Source: an uncultured Hyphomicrobium sp. (lineage in GTDB: Bacteria; Pseudomonadota; Alphaproteobacteria; Rhizobiales; Hyphomicrobiaceae). Taken from it: a stretch of DNA of 48,762 nt. The translations under genes and the position numbers were made by a program. Position 1 is the stretch's first letter. Each line of letters begins with the position of its first letter. The DNA is taken from NCBI RefSeq assembly GCF_902826555.1, contig NZ_CADEFI010000012.1, positions 37,043 to 85,804 on the forward strand. Reading direction: 5' to 3'. The notes under the pieces are model-generated. The model did no database searches. It was not told the DNA's origin and worked only from the letters and a program-made list of their open reading frames with translations. This document shows, piece by piece, positions 17,889-26,554 of this stretch.

Positions 17889-19550
17889 ATGGCGCATGGC
17901 GGAAAGCTCCTGATCGACCAGCTCGCGGCCCTTGGGGTCGCGCGCGTGTTCGAGGTTCCGGGCGAAAGCTTCCTGGCTGCGCTCGACGGCCTCTACGACA
18001 CGCCCGCCGTGCGCACTGTCGTCTGCCGTCACGAAGGCGGCGCGGCCATGATGGCGGAGGCGACGGGGAAGCTCACGGGGCGGCCGGGCGTCGCGTTCGC
18101 CACGCGCGGGCCAGGCGTGGTCAACGCGGTTTCCGGCGTCTACGTCGCGCAGCAGGACGCTACGCCGATGATCCTGTTCGTCGGCCTGCCAACGACGCCG
18201 CTCGAGGAGCGGGCGCCCTTCCAAGAGATCGACATCGAGGCGCTGTTCTCGAAGATCGCCAAGTGGACGGCCGTGATCCGATCCGCGGATCGCATTCCGG
18301 AGTACGTCGCGCGCGCCTACAGCATTGCCGTCTCGGGACGTCCGGGGCCTGTCGTCATCGGCCTCCCCGAGAACGTCCTCTCGGCCGGAACGTCCGCTTC
18401 CGTTCATGCATTGCCGGCGCTGGCCGGTGCCGCACCCTCCGCCCGCGACATGAGCGACCTCGCGCAGCGACTCGGGGCTGCCGAGCGGCCGCTGCTCATT
18501 GTCGGCGGCCCGGGGTGGAGCCAGCCGGTGCAGCGGGCGATCGAGGATTTCGCGACGGCGTTCGACCTGCCGGTGGCGGCGGCGTTTCGCTGCCAGGACT
18601 ACGTGGACAACCGGCATCCCTGTTACGTCGGGCATCTCGGTTTCACGACCGACCGCAAGCTCAAAGCGGGGCTCAAGGCGGCGGATCTCGTGATCGCCGT
18701 CGGGGCCGAGCTCGGCGACATCGCGACGGGCGGCTATGCACTGCTCGGCGGGCCGGAGCAGACATTCGTGCAGATCCATCCCGAACCCAGCGCCATCGTC
18801 GGCTATCGCGACGCGGCGCTCGCCATCGTGGCCACGTCAGGCGCGTTCGTGGAGGCCTTGCCCACCTTTGCGCCCAATCTGCGCGGCGCGGGGGACAGGC
18901 CATGGAAGAGATTCCGGCGTGATCTCCGGGCCGCCTACGAGGACAGCCTCGTTCCCAGGCCAACTCCCGGCGCCATTCGCCTGGAAGACGTCGTGACGGC
19001 CGTCTCGACGGCGTTGCCGGAGCGGGCGTTCGTCACCAACGGCGCCGGCAACTACTCGCAATGGGTGCATCGCTACTTTCAATTCAAGGGCTACCGCAGC
19101 GGGCTGGCTCCGACTTCCGGATCGATGGGATACGGACTGCCGGCGGCCATCGCTGCCAAGCTCGAGCATCCGGAACTGCCCGTCGTCTGCTTTGCCGGCG
19201 ACGGATGCTTCGCGATGACCTTCAACGAGCTCGGGACGGCCGTGCAGTATGGGTTGCCGATGGTCATTCTGGTCGCGAGCAACGGCATGTACGGCACCAT
19301 CCGCATGCACCAGGAGCGCAATTTCCCGGGCCGCCCGAACGGGACGACGCTGGTCAATCCGGACTTCGCGGCACTGGCGCGCGCGCACGGTGCGGAGGGA
19401 GCCACCGTGACGCGCAGCGAGGACTTCGAGGCCGTGTTCCGGGAGGCGCTGGTATCTGAAGTGCCGTTCGTCATCGACCTCCAGCAGGACCCCGAGGCGA
19501 TCACACCGATGGAAACGCTGACGGCGGTGCGCGAAGGGGCGGCGACGTAG
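17889..19550 (+). CDS. Thiamine-pyrophosphate-dependent enzyme, acetolactate-synthase-like
   Basis: TPP enzyme of the acetolactate synthase / benzoylformate decarboxylase superfamily. From ATG 17889 it has 553 residues; an upstream in-frame ATG at 17814 gives an atypical extension and neither start has a strong ribosome site. The catalytic glutamate lies in RHEGGAAMMAEATGKLTGRP, the middle domain in LIVGGPGWSQPVQRAIEDFA, and the TPP/Mg motif in FAGDGCFAMTFNELGTAVQYG followed by ASNGMYGTIRMHQ. No small regulatory subunit (ilvN) is adjacent, so this is probably not the biosynthetic AHAS. The substrate is unknown. A decayed paralogous 3' end lies beyond the P450 at about 20885-21122. Confidence 0.88.
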   Translation: MAHGGKLLIDQLAALGVARVFEVPGESFLAALDGLYDTPAVRTVVCRHEGGAAMMAEATGKLTGRPGVAFATRGPGVVNAVSGVYVAQQDATPMILFVGLPTTPLEERAPFQEIDIEALFSKIAKWTAVIRSADRIPEYVARAYSIAVSGRPGPVVIGLPENVLSAGTSASVHALPALAGAAPSARDMSDLAQRLGAAERPLLIVGGPGWSQPVQRAIEDFATAFDLPVAAAFRCQDYVDNRHPCYVGHLGFTTDRKLKAGLKAADLVIAVGAELGDIATGGYALLGGPEQTFVQIHPEPSAIVGYRDAALAIVATSGAFVEALPTFAPNLRGAGDRPWKRFRRDLRAAYEDSLVPRPTPGAIRLEDVVTAVSTALPERAFVTNGAGNYSQWVHRYFQFKGYRSGLAPTSGSMGYGLPAAIAAKLEHPELPVVCFAGDGCFAMTFNELGTAVQYGLPMVILVASNGMYGTIRMHQERNFPGRPNGTTLVNPDFAALARAHGAEGATVTRSEDFEAVFREALVSEVPFVIDLQQDPEAITPMETLTAVREGAAT

Positions 19551-19612
19551 CGCGCAGGCGAGGCGGCTACTTGTCGACGCCTGGTCCCCCGCCCAGGGCA
19601 GACTTGATCGGA

Positions 19613-20830
19613 CTAGGAGAGCTTCACAGGGAGCTGGGCTAGGGTTCGAATCCCAACCCGCTTTCGCCACACGAGGCTCGACGGGTCTACGGCGAGCCGT
19701 ATATCGGGAAACCGCGCCAGCAGCCGTTCAAACGCTATCGCCGCTTCAGCGCGGGCGAGCTGGAACCCGAGGCAGAAATGCACACCCGTGCCGAACGAGA
19801 GATGGGGGTTCGGGTGGCGGGTGATGTCGAACCGATGTGGATCGTCGTACTGCGCCGGGTCGCGATTGGCAGCGGTCAGAAAACCCGCGACGCTATCGCC
19901 GCGCCTGAATTGGTGTCCCGCGAACACAATATCCTTCGTCGCCCAGCGGGGCTTGGTGAGCTGCACAGGCGAAACCTGGCGGAGGCATTCCTCGACGCAG
20001 AGCGGCATCATCGCCGGATCAGCCTGCAGGCGGTGCCGTTGATCGTCGTGGCGAAGTATCTCCAAAAAGCCGCCCGCGATCAGATGCGTCGTGGTTTCCT
20101 GCCCCGCCCCGAACAGCAGGAAGACCATCGAGACGATCTCGTCCTCGCTCAACTTTCGTCCGTTGATCTCCGCATCCTGGAGCGCAAAAATTAAACCGTC
20201 GGGCTTGGCGCCCCCGTCCGGCCGCGCGACCTTGCGCAGGTATCGGACGACGCTCAAAACACCCGGTATGGCGCGGACAACAGCACCGATGTTGGCCGTA
20301 TCGCTCAGACCTCCAAGCCAGCGCTTGAAGCGCTCATGGTCCTTGTCCGGTAGTCCAAGCATCGCACAGATGACGGAGAGCGGCAGATCTCTGCAGAAGC
20401 CCTCCATCAGGTCCACCTCGCGGCGGTTTTCAAATCCGTCGAGCAACTGGTCGGCCACGGCCGTGATCATCGGCCGCATCGCTTGAATGCCGCGGCGCTG
20501 GAAGGCTTGGTCGACCAATCCCCTCAGATGCCGATGCTCGGGATCGTCTTTGCCGAGCATGTTGAGCGCCAAGAGGCCGAGCGAGCGCGGCAGAATCCTG
20601 ATGATGCGCTCCTGCGTGAGACTGCCGGCGTTGGCCGGATCGCGGACGAACGTCTCCTTGTCCTTGAGCATTGCGCCGCAGGCCTCGTGCGAGACGCAAA
20701 GCAACATCTTTCCCAGGATCGGCAGTTTCATCCGCACCAATGGACCCCCCGTCGCCCGAATGCGTTCGAGCGTGCGCGCCGGATCGGCATGAAACGCCGG
20801 AGACACAATGTCGAAGTCTGTCTCGATCAT
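19613..20830 (-). CDS. Cytochrome P450
   Basis: Soluble class I-type bacterial P450 of 405 residues from ATG 20830 (MIETDFDIVSPAFHAD). The haem-ligand motif is FGTGVHFCLG near residue 350, the ExxR motif is ECLR within CVEECLRQ, and the I-helix oxygen-activation region reads FGAGQETTTHLIAG. No ferredoxin or ferredoxin reductase is encoded nearby, so electrons must come from partners elsewhere. The gene is convergent with the TPP enzyme and is flanked on both sides by copies of that gene's 3' end. The oxidised substrate cannot be inferred. Confidence 0.93.
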   Translation of the reverse strand: MIETDFDIVSPAFHADPARTLERIRATGGPLVRMKLPILGKMLLCVSHEACGAMLKDKETFVRDPANAGSLTQERIIRILPRSLGLLALNMLGKDDPEHRHLRGLVDQAFQRRGIQAMRPMITAVADQLLDGFENRREVDLMEGFCRDLPLSVICAMLGLPDKDHERFKRWLGGLSDTANIGAVVRAIPGVLSVVRYLRKVARPDGGAKPDGLIFALQDAEINGRKLSEDEIVSMVFLLFGAGQETTTHLIAGGFLEILRHDDQRHRLQADPAMMPLCVEECLRQVSPVQLTKPRWATKDIVFAGHQFRRGDSVAGFLTAANRDPAQYDDPHRFDITRHPNPHLSFGTGVHFCLGFQLARAEAAIAFERLLARFPDIRLAVDPSSLVWRKRVGIRTLAQLPVKLS

Positions 20831-20884
20831 TCTCGTCTCCGGCAGCGGGTTGCGTAGCTCATGACCACGGACCCACCTTGACGC

Positions 20885-21122
20885 AACACCATGTCGCTGC
20901 GTGGGCACCGTGGGACGCGAATTTCGCCACGCACACTGTCGATCCGAATTTCGCGCCCAGCCACATGGCGCGGCGGCGGCGGCTTGCAGCAAGAGCTTCT
21001 ATGCGGCGCTCCGCGAGGCTTTGGACTCGGATCTGCCCTACGTCATCGCCCTCCGGCTCGACCCCGAGGCGATCACGCCAATGGAGACGCTGACAGCGGT
21101 GCGTGAAGGGGCGGCGACGTAG
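20885..21122 (+). pseudogene. 3' remnant of a second TPP-enzyme gene
   Basis: The last 41 codons read FYAALREALDSDLPYVIALR then LDPEAITP...VREGAAT, matching the C-terminus of the enzyme at 17889-19550 at about 31 of 41 residues, with the last 20 identical. In the last 63 nt the five differences are all synonymous, so this copy diverged as a functional gene. Upstream, pieces such as NFATHTVDPNFA parallel NFPG...LVNPDFA, but a frame change and missing codons show decay. No start codon or 5' part is left. The left boundary is approximate. Confidence 0.8.
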
Positions 21123-21140
21123 CGCGGAGTAAGGCGCGAA

Positions 21141-21602
21141 TTACGGACCCGCCTTCGCGATTGCCGTCAATTCCGCCGCGCGCCCGGCGCTCGCGTACGA
21201 CATGGCTTTGAGAGCCAATAGCACGCCCGTGCAGAGCGCGATGATGAGAACGCCATTCCACCCGGGAACATCGAGGGCGACAACCACCTCGTTTATGTTG
21301 TTTGCGCCTTCGTAGAATTCTCTCGGACCCTGCCACCAGCCAGTGATGAAGCGTCCCACGTACCAGACAATCGTCACGATCGCAGCGGCACGTATCCACG
21401 CGAACAGGATCGATTTCACATTGAAGCCTATGGGTACGCCCTTGAAGCCGGCCAGCCAGTCATCGTCCCCTTCGCGGACAATGTAGCTGCGGAGCGGGAT
21501 GATCGGAATGAAGAAAATATAAAAGAAGCTCGTCCCTACGAAGCAGACACCAGGCACTTTGTCCACGCGCCCAAATAGAGCGTTCCAACCGCATATAAAC
21601 AT
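21141..21602 (-). CDS. Membrane protein of unknown function (153 aa)
   Basis: A strong ribosome site (GGGGGGAG about 7 nt upstream) precedes ATG 21602. The N-terminal 45 residues (MFICGWNALFGRVDKVPGVC, FVGTSFFYIFFIPIIPLRSY) contain a short motif of bulky residues before a PLxPLxSY-like turn, which I have seen in small uncharacterised bacterial membrane proteins. Hydrophobic segments lie at about residues 22-37, 66-88 and 113-133. No domain can be named. It starts just downstream of the TPP-gene remnant and is transcribed away from rpsB. Confidence 0.65.
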   Translation of the reverse strand: MFICGWNALFGRVDKVPGVCFVGTSFFYIFFIPIIPLRSYIVREGDDDWLAGFKGVPIGFNVKSILFAWIRAAAIVTIVWYVGRFITGWWQGPREFYEGANNINEVVVALDVPGWNGVLIIALCTGVLLALKAMSYASAGRAAELTAIAKAGP

Positions 21603-21870
21603 TCAAAACTCCCCCCCATCGCGATCAACCTTATCCCAGACGCATCATCCCATGTTACCTTGGCCCCACGCGCTGATCGCGTGCTGGTAGCGCCAAACAG
21701 CGCGCGTCTGCCGACAAGCCCCGAGGCACAGCCGGAGCATTGTCCGTGTCCTGAATTGCCGGGTCTGGGTGGACCCACTACGTCAGTAACTTGATACACG
21801 ATGCCGGTGATCGGCGGTATGCTGAAAGTATTTACCCGCGCGGCTACCGCAGGCTGCCGACCTAGAGGCC

Positions 21871-21899
21871 TTGTCAATCCCGGTGTTTGCGGTTAGACA
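21871..21899 (+). promoter_or_regulatory. Candidate housekeeping promoter of the rpsB operon
   Basis: TTGTCA (21871-21876) and TAGACA (21894-21899) are separated by 17 nt, the optimal spacing for a sigma-70-type promoter, and lie about 150 nt upstream of the rpsB start. The -35 box is one base from consensus and the -10 box is poor. The rest of 21603-21870 holds nothing I can identify. Confidence 0.4.
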
Positions 21900-21930
21900 G
21901 CGCCTATCTCACACGCATGCCTTATGCGCT

Positions 21931-22006
21931 CTGCGGATTGAAAGCCCCGCAGGGTCGCTCCGGTGGAACGGCTAACCTCTTGAAGGGGTTGGCCTTTCTT
22001 CTCAAG
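21931..22006 (+). promoter_or_regulatory. Structured 5' leader of rpsB (candidate S2 autoregulatory element)
   Basis: In the untranslated leader, CTGCGG (21931-21936) can pair with CCGCAG (21947-21952). Further down GGCTAACC (21970-21977) pairs over eight positions with GGTTGGCC (21987-21994), enclosing the loop TCTTGAAGG. The loop bases CTTGA (21979-21983) are complementary to TCAAG at 22002-22006, allowing a pseudoknot about 40 nt before the start codon. S2 is known to repress its own operon through the rpsB leader in gammaproteobacteria; that this structure does so here is inferred. Confidence 0.45.
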
Positions 22007-22045
22007 GGCTTGCGGAGGATCAACCGGAAAAGGAACCACCCGCAC

Positions 22046-23044
22046 ATGTCCGTGCCGCAATTCAACATGCGCCAGCTCCTGGAAGCCGGCGTGCACTTCG
22101 GTCACCAGTCGCACCGCTGGAACCCCAAGATGGCGCCCTTCATCTACGGCGCCCGCAATAACATCCACATCCTCGACCTGACCCAGACCGTGCCGATGCT
22201 GCATCAGGCGCTGAACAAGGTCTCGGACACCGTCGCCGGCGGCGGGCGCGTGCTCTTCGTCGCCACCAAGCGCCAGGCCTCGGACTCCATCGCCGAAGCC
22301 GCCAAGCGCTCGGCGCAGTACTTCATCAATCACCGCTGGCTCGGCGGCACGCTGACCAACTGGAAGACGATCTCGACCTCGATCCGTCGCCTGCGTCAGC
22401 TCGACGAGATCCTGGCCGACCCGCAGGGCCGGACCAAGAAAGAAGTGCTCAACGTCCAGCGCGAGCGCGACAAGCTCAACCAGGCGCTCGGCGGCATCAA
22501 GGACATGGGCGGCGTGCCGGACCTCCTGTTCGTCATCGACACGAACAAGGAAGGCATCGCCATCAAGGAAGCCCGCAAGCTCGGTATTCCGATCGTAGCC
22601 ATCGTCGACACCAACTGCGATCCCGACGGCATCGACTTCCCGGTCCCGGGCAATGACGACGCCGGTCGCGCCATCACGCTCTATTGCGATCTCATCGCGC
22701 GTGCCGCTCTCGACGGCCTCGAGCGCGGTCAGGGCGTTGCCGGCGTGGACGTCGGCGCTTCCGTGGAGCCGCCTGCCGAGACGCTGCCGGATGGCTCCGT
22801 CAAGAGCTTCAAGGGCATCGAAGCGCCGCGTGGCGAAGCGGACGATCTCAAGCGGATCAAGGGCATCACCGAAAAGCTCGAGCAGAAGCTCAACGACGCG
22901 GGCGTGTTCCATTTTTGGCAGATCGCAGATCTCGACGCCGAGAACCTCTCGCTGCTCGACCGCAAGCTCAAGGCCAAGGGCCAGATCGAGCAAGAAGGCT
23001 GGGTCGCCCAGGCGAAGAAGCTGGTCGAGGCGTCGGCCGTCTAA
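22046..23044 (+). CDS. rpsB: 30S ribosomal protein S2 with C-terminal extension
   Basis: Small-subunit ribosomal protein of 332 residues from ATG 22046 ([20 protein letters not shown]). An upstream open extension to 21887 lies in the leader. The S2 core ends near residue 240, with the classic [24 protein letters not shown] and [20 protein letters not shown] motifs. About 90 extra residues follow: a Pro/Glu linker and a compact domain ([40 protein letters not shown]) that resembles helix-hairpin-helix modules found in other alphaproteobacterial proteins. It is the first gene of the conserved rpsB-tsf-pyrH-frr cluster. Confidence 0.98.
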   Translation: MSVPQFNMRQLLEAGVHFGHQSHRWNPKMAPFIYGARNNIHILDLTQTVPMLHQALNKVSDTVAGGGRVLFVATKRQASDSIAEAAKRSAQYFINHRWLGGTLTNWKTISTSIRRLRQLDEILADPQGRTKKEVLNVQRERDKLNQALGGIKDMGGVPDLLFVIDTNKEGIAIKEARKLGIPIVAIVDTNCDPDGIDFPVPGNDDAGRAITLYCDLIARAALDGLERGQGVAGVDVGASVEPPAETLPDGSVKSFKGIEAPRGEADDLKRIKGITEKLEQKLNDAGVFHFWQIADLDAENLSLLDRKLKAKGQIEQEGWVAQAKKLVEASAV

Positions 23045-23084
23045 TTTGCCGAGGCGGCGCGGCCCACGCGCCCCAGAGACGTTC

Positions 23085-23106
23085 GTGCGGGCCTCAAGGC
23101 CCGCAC
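23085..23106 (+). other. Perfect hairpin between rpsB and tsf
   Basis: GTGCGGGCC and GGCCCGCAC form a 9-bp perfect stem around a TCAA tetraloop, 41 nt after the rpsB stop codon and about 55 nt before tsf. No T-run follows, so it is not a typical intrinsic terminator. It may protect mRNA ends or tune the relative expression of S2 and EF-Ts; that role is inferred. Confidence 0.55.
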
Positions 23107-23162
23107 GCCGCATTTCATAAGCCACCTCACCCTGGCGCAAGCCGGGTGCGAAAGGAGCACTC

Positions 23163-24122
23163 ATGAGCACGATTTCCGCCGCAACCGTCAAAGAGCTGCG
23201 CGACAAGACCGGCGCCGGCATGATGGATTGCAAGCAGGCGCTCCAGGAGACCAACGGCGACATGGAAGCCGCCGTCGATCTTCTTCGGAAGAAGGGACTC
23301 TCGAAGGCCGCCAAGAAGTCGGACCGCGTCGCGGCGCAGGGCCTCATCGGCGTTAGCTCAAAGGTCCGCTCCGGCGCTCTTGTCGAGGTGAACTCGGAAA
23401 CGGACTTCGTGGCGCGCAATCCGCAGTTCCAGGAGCTCGTGCAGACGATCACGTCGCTCGCGGCCGACGCCAACGGCGACGTCGCGAAGCTGCTCGCGAC
23501 TGCGTACCCGGGCAGCAGCGGATCGGTCGACGACAAGATCAAGGATGCCATCGCCACCATCGGCGAGAACATGGGCCTCCGGCGTACGGCCGCGCTTTCC
23601 GTCAAGGAAGGCGTCGTGGCCGACTACGTCCACAACAAGGCCGGTGACGGCGTCGGCAAGATCGGCGTGCTCGTGGCACTCGACAGCGCCGGCGATACGA
23701 CTGCTCTCGAGCAGTTCGGCCGCCAGCTTGCCATGCACATCGCGGCCGCCAACCCGCTGGTCGTCAACGTCGAGGATCTCCCGAAAGAGGCCATCGAGCG
23801 CGAGCGTGCGATCTACGTGGAGCAGGCCAAGGCCGAGCCGAAGAATGCCGGAAAGTCGGACGAGATCCTGGCCAAGGCCAGCGAAGGGCGCCTGCAGAAG
23901 GAATTCGTCAGCCAGGCCGTGCTCTTGAAGCAGGTGTTCGTCATCGACGGCAAGGCGACGGTGGCCGAGATCCTCAAGTCGGCCGAAAAGGACGTCGGCG
24001 CCCCGGTCAAGGTCGCAGGCTTCGTGCGCTACGCGCTCGGCGAAGGCATCGAGAAGAAGACCGAAGACTTCGCTGCGGAAGTGGCGAAGACCGTCGGTGC
24101 CGCGGCGCCGAAGAAAAGCTAA
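23163..24122 (+). CDS. tsf: Elongation factor Ts
   Basis: Guanine-nucleotide exchange factor that recycles EF-Tu. The protein is 319 residues, a little longer than the roughly 307 usual in related bacteria. The N-terminal UBA-like domain contains KELRDKTGAGMMDCKQALQE, and the exchange motif TDFVARN appears near residue 80. The start ATG 23163 has AGGAG about 6 nt upstream. An intrinsic terminator follows 9 nt after the stop. Confidence 0.98.
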   Translation: MSTISAATVKELRDKTGAGMMDCKQALQETNGDMEAAVDLLRKKGLSKAAKKSDRVAAQGLIGVSSKVRSGALVEVNSETDFVARNPQFQELVQTITSLAADANGDVAKLLATAYPGSSGSVDDKIKDAIATIGENMGLRRTAALSVKEGVVADYVHNKAGDGVGKIGVLVALDSAGDTTALEQFGRQLAMHIAAANPLVVNVEDLPKEAIERERAIYVEQAKAEPKNAGKSDEILAKASEGRLQKEFVSQAVLLKQVFVIDGKATVAEILKSAEKDVGAPVKVAGFVRYALGEGIEKKTEDFAAEVAKTVGAAAPKKS

Positions 24123-24131
24123 TCGAGCGGG

Positions 24132-24161
24132 AAAAGCCGGCGTGCGCGCCGGCTTTTTTTT
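24132..24161 (+). terminator. Rho-independent terminator after tsf
   Basis: GCCGGCG and CGCCGGC form a 7-bp GC stem with a TGCG loop (24136-24153), preceded by AAAA and followed by eight T residues. It ends the rpsB-tsf transcript, so pyrH onward probably has its own promoter or depends on readthrough. Confidence 0.9.
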
Positions 24162-24236
24162 GCCAGGCCGGCCTCGACGCGGCAAACTGCGGCCGCCTAG
24201 ACCGGCAGCAGAGTCGAGGACAGCGCGGAGACCGTC

Positions 24237-24962
24237 ATGACAGCGGACATATCGCTCAAGTACCCGCGCCTGTTGGTCAAGCTTTCCGGCGAAGCCCTGA
24301 TGGGTAAAAACGGATACGGGCTGGACACCTCCGTCGTCGACCGGCTGGCCGCCGACCTCGCCGAAGCCCGAGCGGCCGGCTGCGCGCTCTCGGTGGTGGT
24401 GGGCGGAGGCAATATTTTCCGCGGTTTGCAAGGCGCCGCCAAGGGCATGGACCGGGCGACCGCAGACTACATGGGCATGCTGGCGACAGTGATGAACGCG
24501 CTGGCGCTGCAGAGCGCGCTCGAGGCGGCGAAAGCCCCTGCGCGCGTGTTGTCCGCCATTCCGATGCCGACGGTGTGCGAGCCCTATGTGCGTCACCGGG
24601 CGCTCTATCACCTGGAACGGGAAAGAATAGTCATCTTCGCTGCCGGAACGGGCAACCCGTTCTTCACAACCGATACCGCTGCGACGCTGCGCGCGGTCGA
24701 GATGGGGTGCAACGCGGTCGCCAAAGCCACGCAGGTGGATGGCGTCTATTCGGCCGACCCTAAGAAGGATCCCAACGCCAAGCGCTTCGATAAGCTCAGC
24801 TATTCGGAGGTGCTCGCGAGGGATCTCAAGGTCATGGATGGAGCTGCGATCGCCCTTGCCCGGGACAATCATCTTCCGGTAATTGTTTTCTCCATCGACG
24901 AGCCGGGCAACGTGATCAAGCTGCTCAAGGGAAGCGCCCGAGCCACTGTCATTCAAGGGTAA
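24237..24962 (+). CDS. pyrH: Uridylate kinase (UMP kinase)
   Basis: Phosphorylates UMP to UDP in pyrimidine nucleotide synthesis; an amino-acid-kinase-fold hexamer. It is 241 residues. Motifs are [12 protein letters not shown] near residue 10, [11 protein letters not shown] near 55, and [20 protein letters not shown] near 140. The start ATG 24237 follows GGAGA. It sits between tsf and frr, as in most alphaproteobacteria. Confidence 0.97.
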   Translation: MTADISLKYPRLLVKLSGEALMGKNGYGLDTSVVDRLAADLAEARAAGCALSVVVGGGNIFRGLQGAAKGMDRATADYMGMLATVMNALALQSALEAAKAPARVLSAIPMPTVCEPYVRHRALYHLERERIVIFAAGTGNPFFTTDTAATLRAVEMGCNAVAKATQVDGVYSADPKKDPNAKRFDKLSYSEVLARDLKVMDGAAIALARDNHLPVIVFSIDEPGNVIKLLKGSARATVIQG

Positions 24963-25043
24963 TCCCAGCGCTCCCGTGATTGGCGACACTCGCCGCGGAG
25001 GCGGACAGCCCGGTCCCATACCAAAAACAAGGAGAACAGCTCC

Positions 25044-25607
25044 GTGTCTCTCACTTCATTCGATCTCAAGGAAATCGAGACGCGGATGCGGGCCTCGCTC
25101 GATGCTCTGAAGCGCGAGCTTGCAGGATTGCGTACAGGCCGCGCGAGCGCTCATCTGCTCGATCCGGTGCAGGTCAACGTCTACGGCTCCCGCATGCCGC
25201 TCAACCAGCTCGCCACCGTCGCCGTCCCCGAGGCACGGATGATCTCGGTCCAGGTCTGGGACCGGACCAACGTGCAGGCGGTCGACAAGGCGATCCGTGA
25301 AGCCAATCTCGGTGTCAATCCGATTGTGGACGGCACCATGATACGGCTGCCGATCCCGGCGCCGACCGCCGAACGGCGCCAGGAGCTCGCCAAACAGGCG
25401 CACAAGTATGCCGAAGCGCACCGCGTGGCCGTCCGGAACGTCCGCCGCGACGGCATGGACCTTCTCAAGAAACTGGAGAAGGACGGCAAGATGAGCGAGG
25501 ACGAGCACAAGAAGAACTCCGTCAAGGTGCAGGAGCTCACCGATAAATTGGTAAAAGAGATCGATCAGACGCTGGCGACCAAGGAAGCCGAGATCCATAA
25601 AGTTTGA
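25044..25607 (+). CDS. frr: Ribosome recycling factor
   Basis: Splits post-termination ribosomes together with EF-G. It is 187 residues, close to the family's 185. The start is GTG 25044 with GGAG upstream. Conserved stretches include [36 protein letters not shown] and the C-terminal [12 protein letters not shown]-like helix (here [20 protein letters not shown]). It is followed by uppS after about 175 nt. Confidence 0.97.
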   Translation: MSLTSFDLKEIETRMRASLDALKRELAGLRTGRASAHLLDPVQVNVYGSRMPLNQLATVAVPEARMISVQVWDRTNVQAVDKAIREANLGVNPIVDGTMIRLPIPAPTAERRQELAKQAHKYAEAHRVAVRNVRRDGMDLLKKLEKDGKMSEDEHKKNSVKVQELTDKLVKEIDQTLATKEAEIHKV

Positions 25608-25783
25608 CGTCGGGCGATCGTGGTCCAGGATCGGGCCCGGGATATCGGCACTCAAGTGAGCCATATGATCGGATTGCTGGATCGAGTACGGTGGGGTGCG
25701 ACGCTCGCGCGGGGCGCGGTACATCGTCCCGCAAGACGGCGACCATAGTTTTCAGTTCAGCCAGCGACATAAAGCTCGAGCCC

Positions 25784-26542
25784 GTGGCAGACAGATCGAA
25801 ATCCTCCGAGAGGACCTCCGACGCGGCGATCATGCCGCGGCACGTCGCCATCATCATGGACGGAAACGGACGATGGGCGGCGGAGCGCGGACTGCCGCGC
25901 GCCCTCGGACATCGGTCGGGTGTCGAGGCGGTGCGACGAACGGTGTCCGCCGCGATCGATCTCTCGATCCCCTATCTCACGCTCTACAGCTTTTCATCCG
26001 AGAACTGGTCGCGTCCGCAGGACGAGATCGACGACCTGATGGGGCTCATGAAGCGCTTCATCCGCAGGGATCTTGCAGAGCTGCACCAGAACAACGTGCG
26101 CGTCATGGTGATCGGCGAGCGCGAGAACATCGACCAGGAAATGAAGGCGCTGATCGACGAAGCTTGCGAGCTGACGTGCGACAACACACGCCTGACGCTC
26201 GTCATCGCCTTCAACTATGGCGCGCGCGGCGAGATCACACGCGCGGCGCGACGGCTAGCGGAGGAGGTCGCCGCAGGGCGTCTCGCGCCCAGCGAGATCA
26301 CCAGCGAGCACATGGCGCAGGCGCTCGATACGGGTGGCGTGCCGGATCCGGATGTGCTGATCCGCACCAGCGGCGAGTGCCGTCTCTCGAACTTCCTGCT
26401 CTGGCAGTGCGCCTACACTGAGTTCGTGTTTCTCGATGCCTATTGGCCGGATTTCGGCCGCGAACTCCTGCTCGAGGCTATCTCACAGTACACGGCGCGC
26501 GAGCGCCGCTTCGGCGGCCTGCCCTGTCGATCAACGGCTTAG
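25784..26542 (+). CDS. uppS: Undecaprenyl diphosphate synthase (cis-prenyltransferase)
   Basis: Makes the C55 lipid carrier for peptidoglycan and O-antigen by adding isopentenyl units to farnesyl diphosphate. The catalytic [13 protein letters not shown] lies near the N-terminus; [12 protein letters not shown] near residue 75 and the late [20 protein letters not shown] also match. I chose GTG 25784 (252 residues) because the family has about 17 residues before the catalytic motif; ATG 25832 (236 residues) is the alternative. The ribosome site is weak for both. The open frame to 25604 is not conserved. Note GECRLSNF where many homologues have GE.R.SNF. Confidence 0.93.
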   Translation: MADRSKSSERTSDAAIMPRHVAIIMDGNGRWAAERGLPRALGHRSGVEAVRRTVSAAIDLSIPYLTLYSFSSENWSRPQDEIDDLMGLMKRFIRRDLAELHQNNVRVMVIGERENIDQEMKALIDEACELTCDNTRLTLVIAFNYGARGEITRAARRLAEEVAAGRLAPSEITSEHMAQALDTGGVPDPDVLIRTSGECRLSNFLLWQCAYTEFVFLDAYWPDFGRELLLEAISQYTARERRFGGLPCRSTA

Positions 26543-26554
26543 GAAAGGCCGGTC

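Noticed and set aside
21536-21877. 113-codon minus-strand frame near rpsB
   Set aside because: It has no ribosome site or protein-like pattern and overlaps the start of the membrane protein gene in another frame.
23085-23106. Intrinsic terminator between rpsB and tsf
   Set aside because: The stem is perfect but no T-run follows; it is listed as a hairpin of unknown role instead.
21893-23605. 570-codon open frame on the minus strand
   Set aside because: It lies antisense to rpsB and tsf, whose protein motifs are unmistakable.
23358-25019. 553-codon open frame on the minus strand
   Set aside because: It is antisense to tsf and pyrH and crosses the tsf terminator.
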